NCBI GenBank assembly: GCA_900318555.1
Contig: ONKX01000013.1
Span: 1 to 46,567 of the forward strand
Reading direction: 5' to 3'
DNA: 46,567 nt
DNA from: an uncultured Prevotellaceae bacterium
GTDB taxonomy: Bacteria; Bacteroidota; Bacteroidia; Bacteroidales; Bacteroidaceae
Every line of letters begins with the position of its first letter. Within the stretch, counting starts at the first letter, position 1. The notes below the pieces were generated by a model. The model had not been told where the DNA came from. It did not search any database and saw only the letters and a program-made list of their open reading frames with translations. Positions 16,446 through 25,622 of the stretch are shown here, piece after piece. The translations under genes were made by a program, and so were the position numbers.

Positions 16446-17642
16446 ATGAAAAAGTTTTTTATGATGATTGCTGCTACTATGATGGCAGCTTCAGTGAGTG
16501 CACAGAATACTGCAATCACATCAAACAAGTTCGGTGACAATTGGTATGCTGGTGTCAATGTTGGTGTTGCTACACCTCAGCAAAAGCTTTTAAATGATGA
16601 ATATGGTTTCATGAAAGGTTTCGCTCCCAAATTGGGCGTACGCGTTGGTAAGAACCTGACTACTGTATTCGGTTTGGCTGCTGATATTGATCTGTATATG
16701 CTTTCTAAGGAAGATTCTAAGTCATTGATGGGTACTAAGACCTTTATTGACAACTTAAATCTTGACTTGATGGGTACTTTCAATCTGAGCAACCTTTTTG
16801 CTGGTTATCCTGGTGAGCCCCGTGCTTTCGAGGTGATTGGTCTTGCTGGTTTGGGTTGGAGCCATGCTTTTGGTCAGAATTATAAAGTTAATGCAATTAA
16901 CGGTAAGGCTGCCCTTGATTTCGCTTTCAACCTGGGTGCATCGAAAGCTGTTCAGATTTACCTTGAACCAGCTGTCATTTATGGATTGGAGACTTATGGT
17001 CTGGGTAATATGAATATTCTGACCTACAATAGTGAGTTTAAGTTTGACAGCCGTGCAGCTTTGTTCCAGTTGAGTCTTGGTTTGAACTATAAGTTCGCTA
17101 ACAGCAATGGTACTCACAACTTCGCCAAGGCCGCTCTGCGCGACCAGGCCGAGATCGATGGTCTGAACGCTAAGATCAACGAGCTCCGCGCTGACAATAG
17201 TGCTAAGGATGGTCAGCTCTCAGCTAAGGATCAGCAGATTGCTGACCTGAAGGCTAAGCTCGCTGCTTGCGAGGCTCGTCCTACACAGGTTATTGAGCAG
17301 GTTAAGAAGTTTGAGACTCTGCAGCCTATCGTTATCTTCCGTCAGGGTAAGAGCGTTATCGATCCTGCTCAGTATGCAAGCATCGAGATGATTGCCAAGT
17401 ACATGAAGAATCATCCTGAGTCTAACGTTCTCGTTCAGGGTTATGCTTCTCCCGAGGGTTCTGCTGAGCTGAACCAGAAGCTGTCTGAGCAGCGCGCTGA
17501 GGTTGTTAAGAACGCTCTCATCAAGAAGTATAAGATTGCTGCCAGCCGCATCACTACTGAGGGTCTGGGTGCAACCGACAAGCTGTCTGACGAGGTTGAC
17601 TTCAACCGTGTTGCAATGTTTGTTGATACTACTAAGCAGTAA
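16446..17642 (+). CDS. OmpA-family outer membrane porin
   Basis: 398 aa. A signal peptide ends at Ala-Ser-Val-Ser-Ala-Gln (~residue 20). Residues ~25-220 look like an 8-stranded beta-barrel with alternating aromatic/glycine strands. A helical coiled linker follows (AEIDGLNAKINELRADNSAKD, then a Lys/Ala-rich stretch). Residues ~285-398 form the peptidoglycan-binding OmpA domain (VQGYASPEGSAELNQKLSEQRA, ASRITTEGLGATDK). Codon choice shifts to a G/C-ending style from about 17120, at the start of the linker. Together with the strong terminator this fits a highly expressed structural protein. No start ambiguity. Confidence 0.92.
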   Translation: MKKFFMMIAATMMAASVSAQNTAITSNKFGDNWYAGVNVGVATPQQKLLNDEYGFMKGFAPKLGVRVGKNLTTVFGLAADIDLYMLSKEDSKSLMGTKTFIDNLNLDLMGTFNLSNLFAGYPGEPRAFEVIGLAGLGWSHAFGQNYKVNAINGKAALDFAFNLGASKAVQIYLEPAVIYGLETYGLGNMNILTYNSEFKFDSRAALFQLSLGLNYKFANSNGTHNFAKAALRDQAEIDGLNAKINELRADNSAKDGQLSAKDQQIADLKAKLAACEARPTQVIEQVKKFETLQPIVIFRQGKSVIDPAQYASIEMIAKYMKNHPESNVLVQGYASPEGSAELNQKLSEQRAEVVKNALIKKYKIAASRITTEGLGATDKLSDEVDFNRVAMFVDTTKQ

Positions 17643-17668
17643 TTTGTAGCGAACATTCAGATAATATT

Positions 17669-17703
17669 ATTCCCCGCAGAATCAAATCTGCGGGGAATTT
17701 TTT
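17669..17703 (+). terminator. Strong intrinsic terminator after the OmpA-type gene
   Basis: ATTCCCCGCAGA pairs perfectly with TCTGCGGGGAAT around a 6-nt loop, followed by a run of T to 17703. Confidence 0.93.
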
Positions 17704-17712
17704 GTGTCTTTA

Positions 17713-17744
17713 TTTGGAGTTTTGCCCAATTTTTCGTATCTTTG
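17713..17744 (+). promoter_or_regulatory. Promoter of the GH2-GH53 gene
   Basis: TTTG at 17713-17716, 20 nt, then TATCTTTG at 17737-17744, an exact consensus match, 19 nt above the chosen ATG at 17764. Confidence 0.75.
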
Positions 17745-17763
17745 TAGGCAAATTACTGATGTT

Positions 17764-20700
17764 ATGAAACTAAAACTATTATTTGCAGTACTGCTGTCTT
17801 GTCAATTGCTGATTGCACAGACACGACGCGAAATCAATTTGAAGACATGGGAATTCTCACGTGACCAACAGACGTGGGAGAAGGTTGACATCCCTCATGA
17901 CTGGGCTATAGCGGGACCGTTCGACAAGAAGTGGGATCTGCAACGTGTGGCTATTGTTCAGAATGGTGAGACGGAGGCTACGGAAAAGTCTGGACGCAGT
18001 GGGGCGCTTCCCTGGATTGGTGAAGGCTGGTATCGTACGACCATTAGTGTGCCTGAGGGTTACGATGCTGCTGAGTTGGTGTTCGATGGTGCTATGGCTG
18101 AACCCCGTGTGAGCATTAATGGTGAGGAGGCGGGCCACTGGGCCTATGGCTATAATGCATTCCGCGTGGATGCGACACGCTTTCTCCATAATCCGCCTAC
18201 GACGATTACCAAAGAACTAGACATCTGTGTTCATCTGCAGAACCAGGAAGAGAGCAGTCGTTGGTATCCAGGTGCTGGACTTTATCGCCCTGTAACGTTG
18301 GTGCTCATGCAGAAAACCCATATTGATGACTGGAGTCTGTATGCTCGCACGATGAGTATTGACAACGGCAAGGCTGTTGTTGAGGTTGAGTTCAGGGTGA
18401 TTAATGCAGAAAAAAATATGGTGGGTAATGTGACGCTGATTTCGCCTGATGGTCGTACTGCTGGCGGTCACGACATTCGTATTGAGCATGACGGGAAGGT
18501 TTACGCCAAGTTTACCATTTACAATCCTAAGTTATGGTCACCCGAGACACCTTATTTATATAAGGTAAGGGCTAAGGTGCAGAAGATCGGTCCCGTCGGA
18601 TCTGAACATCATGTATTGGTGGATAGCAAGGAAATCAATACGGGTATTCGCACCATTCGTGTTAGTCGCGAAAACGGTTTCCAACTAAATGGCGTGACGC
18701 GCAAAATTAAGGGAGTCTGCCTGCATCACGACTTGGGGCCCTTAGGAGCAGCTATCAATAAGACAGCTTTGATTCGCCAGATTCAGATGCTGAAGGCAAT
18801 GGGTTGCGATGCTATCCGTACGTCTCACAATATGCCTTCTACGTGGCAGATGGAAATTTGTGACTCGCTCGGTATGATGGTGATGGCTGAGTCGTTCGAT
18901 ATGTGGATTTATCCGAAGTGCAAGAACGGCTATGCCCGCAATTTCCGTGAGTGGGCCGAGCGGGATATTACCAACCTCGTGCTGAACCACAGGAATCATC
19001 CTTCGATTGTAATGTGGTCTATTGGCAACGAGATTCCTGAACAAGGTAGTGAGGAAGGCCGCCAAATCAGCATTCAGTTGCAGGGACTCTGTAACGCCCT
19101 CGACCCCACGCGTCCTGTCACTCAGGGAATGGATCATGCCGAGAAATCTATTGCCGGTGGCTTTGCCCAGGCAATGCAGGTACCTGGTTTCAACTATCGT
19201 GTCCACAAATATGCCAACAATATCAAGCAGTTGCCGCAAGGTTTCCTGCTGGGCTCTGAGACGGCTTCTACGGTAAGTTCTCGAGGTGTCTATAAATTTC
19301 CCGTAGTGGTCTCCGACAATTCGCAGTATGCTTCGTGGGCGCCCAGCTACGACCCTACAGCCATTCTGAAAGCCGATGGTCAGTGTTCGAGTTACGATGT
19401 GGAATACTGCTCGTGGTCGAACCTTCCTGACGACGACTGGGTGTGGCAGGATGACTACCCGTGGGTGATTGGTGAATTTGTCTGGACGGGTTACGACTAT
19501 CTGGGTGAGCCTACACCTTACGATGAGTACTGGCCTTCGCGTAGCAGCTATTTTGGCATCTGCGACCTCGCTGGGCTACCCAAAGACCGCTACTACCTGT
19601 ATAGGAGCAAGTGGAACAAGAACGAGCATACCGTCCATTTGTTACCTCATTGGACGTGGCCCGACCGTAAAGGCAAGGTGACGCCAGTTTACTGTTATAC
19701 CGATGGTGTCGAGGGTGAGCTCTTTGTCAATGGTAAGTCGCAGGGTAGGGTGCGCAAGAACAAAGCAGAGCGTCTTGACCGCTATCGTCTGCGTTGGAAC
19801 GATGTGAAATACGAGCCTGGCGAAATTCGTGTCGTTGTTTACGACGAACAGGGCAACAAAATCGGTGAGGATGTGCGCCAGACAGCTGGTAAGGCTGTGC
19901 AATTGGTAGCACAGGCTGAAACCAACGAACATAGGGCCGATGGCGAAGATTTGATTTACGTTCGCGTATCAGTAGAGGACAAAAATGGCGTTCCAGTCCC
20001 CACCTGTCAGGAACAATTGACGTTCAGTATCGCAGGTGAGGCCAAGTTCGAGGCTGTCTGCAATGGTGATGCCACCTCGCTGGAACCATTCAAGCAACCC
20101 ACGATGAAGTTGTTCAATGGCGAATTGGTGGTCATCCTGCGACCTACGACGAAGGCTGGAAATGTGACGTTGACAATAAAAGACCGTAAAGGACGCTTGA
20201 AACCAGCAATACTGAGTATAGAAACCGTTGACCTTCAGAGCGTTGCGCAGGCTGTTGCCCCTTCGAATATCTTTGCGAACCCACGCGTTGAACCCTTCTG
20301 GCTTGGTGCTGATATCAGCGGCACTACCGAGCTTGAAGCGCGAGGTGTGCAGTTGCGCAATGCCAAAGGCGAACCTCGCGAATGTACAGCCCTGATGCGC
20401 GAACTGGGACTGAATGCCGTCCGTCTGCGCGTTTGGGTCAATCCCAAAGGCGGGCTTTGCAATCAGGACGATGTCGTCAAGATGGCGAAACGCGCCAAGG
20501 AGCAGGGAATGGCTGTGATGATTGACTTCCATTATAGCGACTGGTGGGCTGATCCTGGTCAGCAGAACATCCCTGCTGCGTGGAAGGAGATGAACTATCA
20601 GGAGATGTGTCAGGCGTTGGCTACCCATACTCGTGAGGTTTTGCAAGCCATCAAACAGGCTGGGATAGATGTGCGCTGGGTTCAGGTGGGTAACGAGACT

Positions 20701-21243
20701 ACCAACGGATTCCTTTGGCCTATGGGTCGTGCACAGGAAAACATGCAGCAGTATGCCGGATTGACGGATGCGGGCTATGTGGCTGTAAAACAAGTGTTTC
20801 CGAAGGCGAAAGTCATCATTCATCTCGACGGAGCCTTCGACCCTCACCGTTACGACTTCATTTTTGACGGATTGGAGAAATACAAAGCCCGTTACGACAT
20901 GATTGGCCTCAGCGTCTATCCCTATTGGGACATTCGCGGCAAACATACTCAGTCGTGGCAGGAAACGGTGGAGAAAGCCACTACGAATATCAATCGCCTG
21001 TGGGAGAAATACCACAAACCACTGATGGTCGTCGAGACAGGTGCCGAGGCTGCAAAACCCGTGGAGGGAAAGGAGATTATCGCTGCTATCATCGATATGG
21101 CGCGCAACCATTGTGGAGGCCATTGTCAGGGCGTGTTCTACTGGGCTCCGGAAACCGATCGTTTCTACAAATTGGGAGCCTTCCAGAATAACCAGCCAAC
21201 GGCCATTATGGAAGCTTTTACAGAAGCGAGTTTAAACCAGTAA
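17764..21243 (+). CDS. Bifunctional GH2 beta-galactosidase / GH53 endo-beta-1,4-galactanase
   Basis: 1159 aa from the ATG below the promoter; an upstream in-frame start at 17704 precedes the promoter. A signal peptide ends near LLIAQ (~residue 18). Residues ~20-760 are GH2: sugar-binding domain, TIM barrel with acid/base Glu423 (WSIGNEIPEQG) and likely nucleophile Glu499 (GSETAS), the conserved GEFVWTGYDYLGEP, and a DUF4982-like sandwich. Residues ~839-1159 are GH53 (FWLGADIS, VRLRVWVNP), with acid Glu978 (VGNETTNGF) and nucleophile Glu1091 (VVETGAE). Together the enzyme should cut galactan (pectic arabinogalactan I) internally and release galactose, probably in the periplasm. These activities are usually on separate proteins. 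Confidence 0.9.
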   Translation: MKLKLLFAVLLSCQLLIAQTRREINLKTWEFSRDQQTWEKVDIPHDWAIAGPFDKKWDLQRVAIVQNGETEATEKSGRSGALPWIGEGWYRTTISVPEGYDAAELVFDGAMAEPRVSINGEEAGHWAYGYNAFRVDATRFLHNPPTTITKELDICVHLQNQEESSRWYPGAGLYRPVTLVLMQKTHIDDWSLYARTMSIDNGKAVVEVEFRVINAEKNMVGNVTLISPDGRTAGGHDIRIEHDGKVYAKFTIYNPKLWSPETPYLYKVRAKVQKIGPVGSEHHVLVDSKEINTGIRTIRVSRENGFQLNGVTRKIKGVCLHHDLGPLGAAINKTALIRQIQMLKAMGCDAIRTSHNMPSTWQMEICDSLGMMVMAESFDMWIYPKCKNGYARNFREWAERDITNLVLNHRNHPSIVMWSIGNEIPEQGSEEGRQISIQLQGLCNALDPTRPVTQGMDHAEKSIAGGFAQAMQVPGFNYRVHKYANNIKQLPQGFLLGSETASTVSSRGVYKFPVVVSDNSQYASWAPSYDPTAILKADGQCSSYDVEYCSWSNLPDDDWVWQDDYPWVIGEFVWTGYDYLGEPTPYDEYWPSRSSYFGICDLAGLPKDRYYLYRSKWNKNEHTVHLLPHWTWPDRKGKVTPVYCYTDGVEGELFVNGKSQGRVRKNKAERLDRYRLRWNDVKYEPGEIRVVVYDEQGNKIGEDVRQTAGKAVQLVAQAETNEHRADGEDLIYVRVSVEDKNGVPVPTCQEQLTFSIAGEAKFEAVCNGDATSLEPFKQPTMKLFNGELVVILRPTTKAGNVTLTIKDRKGRLKPAILSIETVDLQSVAQAVAPSNIFANPRVEPFWLGADISGTTELEARGVQLRNAKGEPRECTALMRELGLNAVRLRVWVNPKGGLCNQDDVVKMAKRAKEQGMAVMIDFHYSDWWADPGQQNIPAAWKEMNYQEMCQALATHTREVLQAIKQAGIDVRWVQVGNETTNGFLWPMGRAQENMQQYAGLTDAGYVAVKQVFPKAKVIIHLDGAFDPHRYDFIFDGLEKYKARYDMIGLSVYPYWDIRGKHTQSWQETVEKATTNINRLWEKYHKPLMVVETGAEAAKPVEGKEIIAAIIDMARNHCGGHCQGVFYWAPETDRFYKLGAFQNNQPTAIMEAFTEASLNQ

Positions 21244-21249
21244 AAATTG

Positions 21250-21339
21250 GGATTCGGGCGGCCGCCCGCAATAATAAGCCCTCCCGCCCGCATTAATAAG
21301 CACGGCCGCCCACATTAATGCGGGCGGGAGGCCGAATCC
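21250..21339. repeat. GC-rich nested palindrome with three 22-bp direct repeats
   Basis: An 18-bp perfect inverted repeat (21280-21297 with 21314-21331; arm starts CCTCCCGCCCGCATTAAT) is enclosed by an outer 8-bp stem GGATTCGG (21250-21257) / CCGAATCC (21332-21339). The 5' side carries an extra 22 nt containing the 14-bp palindrome CGGGCGGCCGCCCG (21255-21268). Three copies of a unit like CCCGCATTAATAAGC lie at ~22-bp steps. No ORF. It lies downstream of the galactanase and upstream of ilvD. It could act as a terminator or mRNA stabiliser, but there is no T-run. Confidence 0.75.
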
Positions 21340-21383
21340 GATTGCCTACCGACTCGCTCCCTTTTTGCTAGGGATAAAATCCC

Positions 21384-21426
21384 ATTTCTCTCCCTGTTGT
21401 ATCCCGTTTTCCTCCCTGCTGTTAGC
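21384..21426 (+). promoter_or_regulatory. 22-bp-spaced direct repeats upstream of ilvD
   Basis: TTTCTCTCCCTGTTGTA (from ~21385) and TTTTCCTCCCTGCTGTTA (from ~21407) are similar units 22 bp apart. A weaker CTCCCTTTTTGCTA lies at 21357. The pitch resembles the operator-like repeats at 276-333. They sit 75-115 bp above the -7 element of ilvD. A role as a regulator site is inference. Confidence 0.3.
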
Positions 21427-21475
21427 GTGCATTAGCCTTTCGCTCTCGGCTTTTCTTCATTTTTCCCCAAAATCG

Positions 21476-21507
21476 TTTGGCGTTTAGGGGGAAATTGCTT
21501 ACCTTTG
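21476..21507 (+). promoter_or_regulatory. ilv operon promoter
   Basis: TTTG at 21476-21479, 20 nt, then TACCTTTG at 21500-21507, an exact consensus match. The leader is only about 25 nt, so there is no room for an attenuator. CCAAAATCGTTTGG around the -33 element is a small palindrome that could be an operator. Confidence 0.7.
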
Positions 21508-21537
21508 CAAGCTAAATCAGACAAAAACGAATATACG

Positions 21538-23340
21538 ATGAAACATCAACTGAGAAGCAGTGTTTGCACAGAAGGTCGCCGTATGGCTGGCGCCAGAGCA
21601 CTCTGGGTGGCCACGGGTATGAAACATGAGCAGTTTGGCAAACCTATTATTGCCATTGTCAACTCGTTCACGCAGTTTGTGCCAGGTCATACGCATTTGC
21701 ACGAGATTGGTCAGATAGTACGTGAAGAAATCGAGAAGATGGGCTGCTATGCCGCTGAGTTCAATACCATTGCCATCGACGACGGTATCGCGATGGGGCA
21801 CGACGGCATGCTCTATTCACTGCCTTCGCGCGACATCATTGCCGACAGCGTAGAATATATGGTGAATGCCCACAAGGCTGATGCCATGATCTGCATCTCC
21901 AACTGCGATAAGGTGACGCCAGGAATGCTGATGGCTGCTATGCGCCTGAATATTCCTGCAGTATTCTGCTCGGGTGGTCCAATGGAGGCTGGTCGCTGGC
22001 GTGGCGAGAATGCCGACTTAATAACGGCGATGGTGAAGGGTGCCGACCCCTCTGTTACTGACGAGGAGATGAAGGAGATTGAGTCGTGTGCTTGTCCTGG
22101 TTGCGGTTCGTGCTCGGGCATGTTTACGGCAAACTCGATGAACTCGCTGACGGAGGCCATTGGTCTCTCACTGCCTGGCAACGGGACTATCCTTGCAACC
22201 CATACCAATCGCGTAGAGCTGTTTAAGGCCGCTGCTCGTCAGATTGTCAAGAACGCCTTTGCCTATTATGAGGATGGCGACGAGAGCGTATTGCCTCGCA
22301 ATATCGCCACACGTAAGGCTTTCATGAATGCGATGTCGCTGGATATTGCGATGGGTGGTTCTACGAATACTGTGCTCCATCTGCTGGCTGTAGCTCAGGA
22401 AGCTGGTGCCGACTTCACCATGAAGGATATCGACGCTTTGAGTCGTAAGGTTCCATGCCTCTGCAAACTGGCTCCCAACACACAGAAATACTCAGTTCAG
22501 GAGTGTGGTCGTGCAGGTGGTATTCTTGGTATTCTGAACGAACTCAGCAAGGGTGGATTGATCGACGGCTCTGCACCCCGTGTAGATGGAATGACCCTCG
22601 CTGAAGCTTTAAAGAAATACAGTATTGTTGATGGTGAAGTGGATACAGAAGCCAATCGTATCTATCAGTCGGCTCCTGGCAATCGTTTCTCTACCAAGAT
22701 GGGTTCGCAGTCGGAAGAGTGGGGTACACTTGATACCGATCGTGCCAATGGTTGCATCCGCGACCTCGAACACGCTTACACCAAGGATGGCGGACTGGCC
22801 GTGCTCTTTGGTAATATCGCTCAGGACGGTTGTGTTGTGAAGACCGCTGGCGTTGACGAAAGCCTTTGGCACTTCGAAGGACCTGCCGTCTGCTTCGACT
22901 CTCAGGAAGATGCCTGCGAGGGAATCTTGGGTGGCAAAGTAAAGAAGGGCGACTGTGTGGTAATTACCCACGAAGGTCCGAAGGGCGGTCCTGGTATGCA
23001 GGAGATGCTTTATCCCACCTCTTATATTAAGAGCATGCACATGGGTAAGGAGTGCGCACTGATTACCGATGGCCGTTTCTCGGGCGGCACGTCAGGCCTG
23101 AGTATCGGACATATCTCTCCTGAAGCTGCAAATTGTGGAAATATCGGCAAGGTGAAGGATGGCGACATTATCGTCATCGACATTCCTTCGCGCACAATCA
23201 ACGTGAAACTCAGCGACGAGGAACTCGCCGCACGTCCACAACAGCCCCTGCGTCGCAACCGTGTGGTTAGCAAGGCCTTGCGTGCCTATGCTCAAAGTGT
23301 TTCGAGTGCCGATAAAGGTGGAATCAGAATAATAGATTAA
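21538..23340 (+). CDS. ilvD: Dihydroxy-acid dehydratase IlvD
   Basis: 600 aa. Dehydrates dihydroxy-isovalerate and dihydroxy-methylvalerate in valine, leucine and isoleucine synthesis. Chosen start [20 protein letters not shown], below the promoter; an upstream start at 21505 overlaps the -7 element. Iron-sulfur cluster cysteines lie in [13 protein letters not shown] (Cys123) and [18 protein letters not shown] (Cys184-192 region). The C-terminal [19 protein letters not shown] is typical of the IlvD/Edd family. First gene of the operon, with 3 nt to ilvB. Confidence 0.96.
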   Translation: MKHQLRSSVCTEGRRMAGARALWVATGMKHEQFGKPIIAIVNSFTQFVPGHTHLHEIGQIVREEIEKMGCYAAEFNTIAIDDGIAMGHDGMLYSLPSRDIIADSVEYMVNAHKADAMICISNCDKVTPGMLMAAMRLNIPAVFCSGGPMEAGRWRGENADLITAMVKGADPSVTDEEMKEIESCACPGCGSCSGMFTANSMNSLTEAIGLSLPGNGTILATHTNRVELFKAAARQIVKNAFAYYEDGDESVLPRNIATRKAFMNAMSLDIAMGGSTNTVLHLLAVAQEAGADFTMKDIDALSRKVPCLCKLAPNTQKYSVQECGRAGGILGILNELSKGGLIDGSAPRVDGMTLAEALKKYSIVDGEVDTEANRIYQSAPGNRFSTKMGSQSEEWGTLDTDRANGCIRDLEHAYTKDGGLAVLFGNIAQDGCVVKTAGVDESLWHFEGPAVCFDSQEDACEGILGGKVKKGDCVVITHEGPKGGPGMQEMLYPTSYIKSMHMGKECALITDGRFSGGTSGLSIGHISPEAANCGNIGKVKDGDIIVIDIPSRTINVKLSDEELAARPQQPLRRNRVVSKALRAYAQSVSSADKGGIRIID

Positions 23341-23343
23341 GAT

Positions 23344-25047
23344 ATGAGTGATAGAATAACAGGATCGAAAGCGCTGATGCGGGCACTTCAGGCGGAAGGT
23401 GTGAAAACTATCTTCGGCTACCCTGGAGGTAGTATCATGCCCACCTACGATGCGCTGTTCGACTACACACGAGGTGAGAAAAAATGCTTTGACCATATTC
23501 TTGTGCGTCACGAGCAAGGTGCAATCCATGCTGCCGAAGGCTATGCCCGTGTGTCGGGTGATGTGGGCGTTGCTCTTGTCACCAGTGGTCCTGGGGCAAC
23601 GAATACACTAACCGGTGTGGCCGATGCTATGTTGGACTCTACGCCCATCGTCGTCATTGCCGGACAGGTGGCTATCAGCGCTCTGGGTACAGATGCTTTT
23701 CAGGAAGTTGACCTCGTAGGTGTGGCTCAACCAATTTCCAAGTGGAGCTATCAGATTCGCCACGCCGAGGATATCGCTTGGGCTGTAAGTCGTGCTTTCT
23801 ATATTGCCCGTACGGGCCGTCCTGGTCCTGTGGTGCTCGACTTTCCCCGCAATGCACAGATCGAGGAGATTGAATGGGAACCTAAGAATGTTGATTTTGT
23901 GCGTTCCTATGTTCCTTATCCTAAACTCGATAATGAAGCTGTTCGTCAGGCTGCTGAACTGATTAATAATGCTAAGAAACCTTTGGCTCTTGTGGGACAA
24001 GGTGTAGAACTGGGTAATGCTCAAGAGGAACTCAAGGCATTCCTTGAAAAGGCTGACATCCCAGCCGGTCGTACCATGCTAGGGCTTTCTGCACTGCCTT
24101 CCGACCATCCCCTAAATGTCGGTATGCTGGGCATGCATGGCAACTATGCCGTCAACCTGAAAGAACAGGAGTGCGACGTGCTCATCGCTATCGGTATGCG
24201 TTTCTCCGATCGTGTGACGGGCAATCTGAAGACCTACGCCAAACAGGCCAAGATTATCCACCTCGATATCGACCGCTCAGAGATTGACAAAAATGTCAAG
24301 ACCCACGTAGCTGTGGTGGCTGACTGCAAAGAATCACTGCCAGCTTTGACGGCGCTGTTGAATAAGAACGACCACCGCGAATGGCGCGAGTCGTTCAAGG
24401 AACTCGACGAACGGGAACGTGTGAAGGTCATCGAACCAGCCATCCATCCTATTGATGGTCCGTTGAAGATGGGCGAAGTGGTAAATGTCATTGCTGAACG
24501 TGCACCTCGCGGATCTGTCCTCGTAACGGATGTTGGTCAAAACCAGCTATTTGCGACGCGTTACTTCAAGTATCCCGTTAAGCGCAGTATTTGCACTAGC
24601 GGAGGCCTTGGCACCATGGGTTATGGCATGCCGGCAGCTATCGGAGCCACCTTTGCCACCGACCGCACCGTCTGTTGTTTTATGGGCGACGGTGGCTTCC
24701 AGATGTGTATTGAGGAACTCGGCACCATCATGGAACAGCAGGCTCCCGTGAAGATGATTCTGCTGAACAACCACTATTTGGGTAACGTTCGTCAGTGGCA
24801 GGATATGTTCTGGATGCGCCGTAAGTCATTCACCAAGATGATGAATCCTAACTACGAGTTGATAGCTCAGGGTTACGGCATTCCTTATCAGGCCGTTACC
24901 GATCGCAAGGACTTGGGCGCAGCCGTCGAAAAGATGCTTGCCACCGATGGCCCGTTCATCCTCGAATGTGCCATCCTCGAGGAGGATAACGTGCTGCCCA
25001 TGACTCCTCCGGGTATGAATGTCAACGATATGATGTTGGAGATTTAG
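23344..25047 (+). CDS. ilvB: Acetolactate synthase large subunit IlvB
   Basis: 567 aa, thiamine-diphosphate and FAD enzyme that joins two pyruvates (or pyruvate and 2-oxobutyrate). The activating Glu lies in LVRHEQGAIHAAEGYARVSG. The ThDP/Mg motif runs from GDGGFQMCIEEL to LNNHYLGNVRQWQ. The central FAD domain is visible (LVGQGVELG, RFSDRVTGNLKTYA). It starts 3 nt after ilvD. Its stop is followed at once by a small heptad array that leads into ilvN. Confidence 0.96.
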   Translation: MSDRITGSKALMRALQAEGVKTIFGYPGGSIMPTYDALFDYTRGEKKCFDHILVRHEQGAIHAAEGYARVSGDVGVALVTSGPGATNTLTGVADAMLDSTPIVVIAGQVAISALGTDAFQEVDLVGVAQPISKWSYQIRHAEDIAWAVSRAFYIARTGRPGPVVLDFPRNAQIEEIEWEPKNVDFVRSYVPYPKLDNEAVRQAAELINNAKKPLALVGQGVELGNAQEELKAFLEKADIPAGRTMLGLSALPSDHPLNVGMLGMHGNYAVNLKEQECDVLIAIGMRFSDRVTGNLKTYAKQAKIIHLDIDRSEIDKNVKTHVAVVADCKESLPALTALLNKNDHREWRESFKELDERERVKVIEPAIHPIDGPLKMGEVVNVIAERAPRGSVLVTDVGQNQLFATRYFKYPVKRSICTSGGLGTMGYGMPAAIGATFATDRTVCCFMGDGGFQMCIEELGTIMEQQAPVKMILLNNHYLGNVRQWQDMFWMRRKSFTKMMNPNYELIAQGYGIPYQAVTDRKDLGAAVEKMLATDGPFILECAILEEDNVLPMTPPGMNVNDMMLEI

Positions 25048-25068
25048 GCTAATTGACAATTGATAATT
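25048..25068. repeat. Short heptad array between ilvB and ilvN
   Basis: Three 7-base words, GCTAATT, GACAATT and GATAATT, run from the base after the ilvB stop codon almost to the ilvN start. The array fills essentially the whole intergenic gap. Confidence 0.5.
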
Positions 25069-25071
25069 ATA

Positions 25072-25608
25072 ATGGAAGACAAGAAACTATATACCCTGCT
25101 GGTGTACTCAGAGAATATTGCCGGTATTCTGAATCAGATTACCGCTGTATTCACTCGCCGTCAAGTCAACATCGAGAGTCTGAATGTGTCGGCTTCCTCC
25201 ATCGAGGGTGTCCATAAGTACACTATCACCGCCTGGAGCGACGCCGACCAGATTGAGAAGATTACGCGCCAGATAGAGAAGAAAATTGACGTCGTCAAGG
25301 CCAACTACTTCACTGACGACCAGTTGTTTATCCGCGAGTCAGGACTCTACAAGCTCTCCACTGAGAATGTACTCCAGAATCCCGAGATTTCTCGTACGGT
25401 CCGTCGTTTCGATGCACATATTATCGAAGTGAACCCTACTTATACCATTGTCATGAAACACGGTATCACCGAGGATATTATTGCGCTCTACCGTGCCCTC
25501 AATGCCTTTGGCTGTGTGTTGCAGTACACCCGTTCAGGTCGTATTGCTGTGACTCGAGGTATGCAGGAGCAAGTCAGTGCATTCCTCGAAGAGCGGGAAA
25601 AAAGGTAA
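25072..25608 (+). CDS. ilvN: Acetolactate synthase small (regulatory) subunit IlvN
   Basis: 178 aa from ATG giving MEDKKLYTLLVYSENIAGIL; an upstream in-frame TTG (25060) lies within the heptad array and is unlikely. The N-terminal ACT domain (residues ~6-80, with VFTRRQVNIESLNVSASS) binds branched-chain amino acids for feedback inhibition of IlvB. The C-terminal domain follows (NPTYTIVMKHGITEDIIALYRAL). It is the third gene of the ilv operon. No ilvC follows, unlike many Bacteroidales, where ilvC closes this cluster. Confidence 0.94.
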   Translation: MEDKKLYTLLVYSENIAGILNQITAVFTRRQVNIESLNVSASSIEGVHKYTITAWSDADQIEKITRQIEKKIDVVKANYFTDDQLFIRESGLYKLSTENVLQNPEISRTVRRFDAHIIEVNPTYTIVMKHGITEDIIALYRALNAFGCVLQYTRSGRIAVTRGMQEQVSAFLEEREKR

Positions 25609-25622
25609 AATATGATTGGTTT

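Noticed and set aside
19969-21123. 384-aa minus-strand ORF
   Set aside because: Shadow of the GH53 half of the bifunctional glycosidase.
21505-21537. Longer start for ilvD
   Set aside because: Overlaps the TACCTTTG promoter element; the family start is at 21538.
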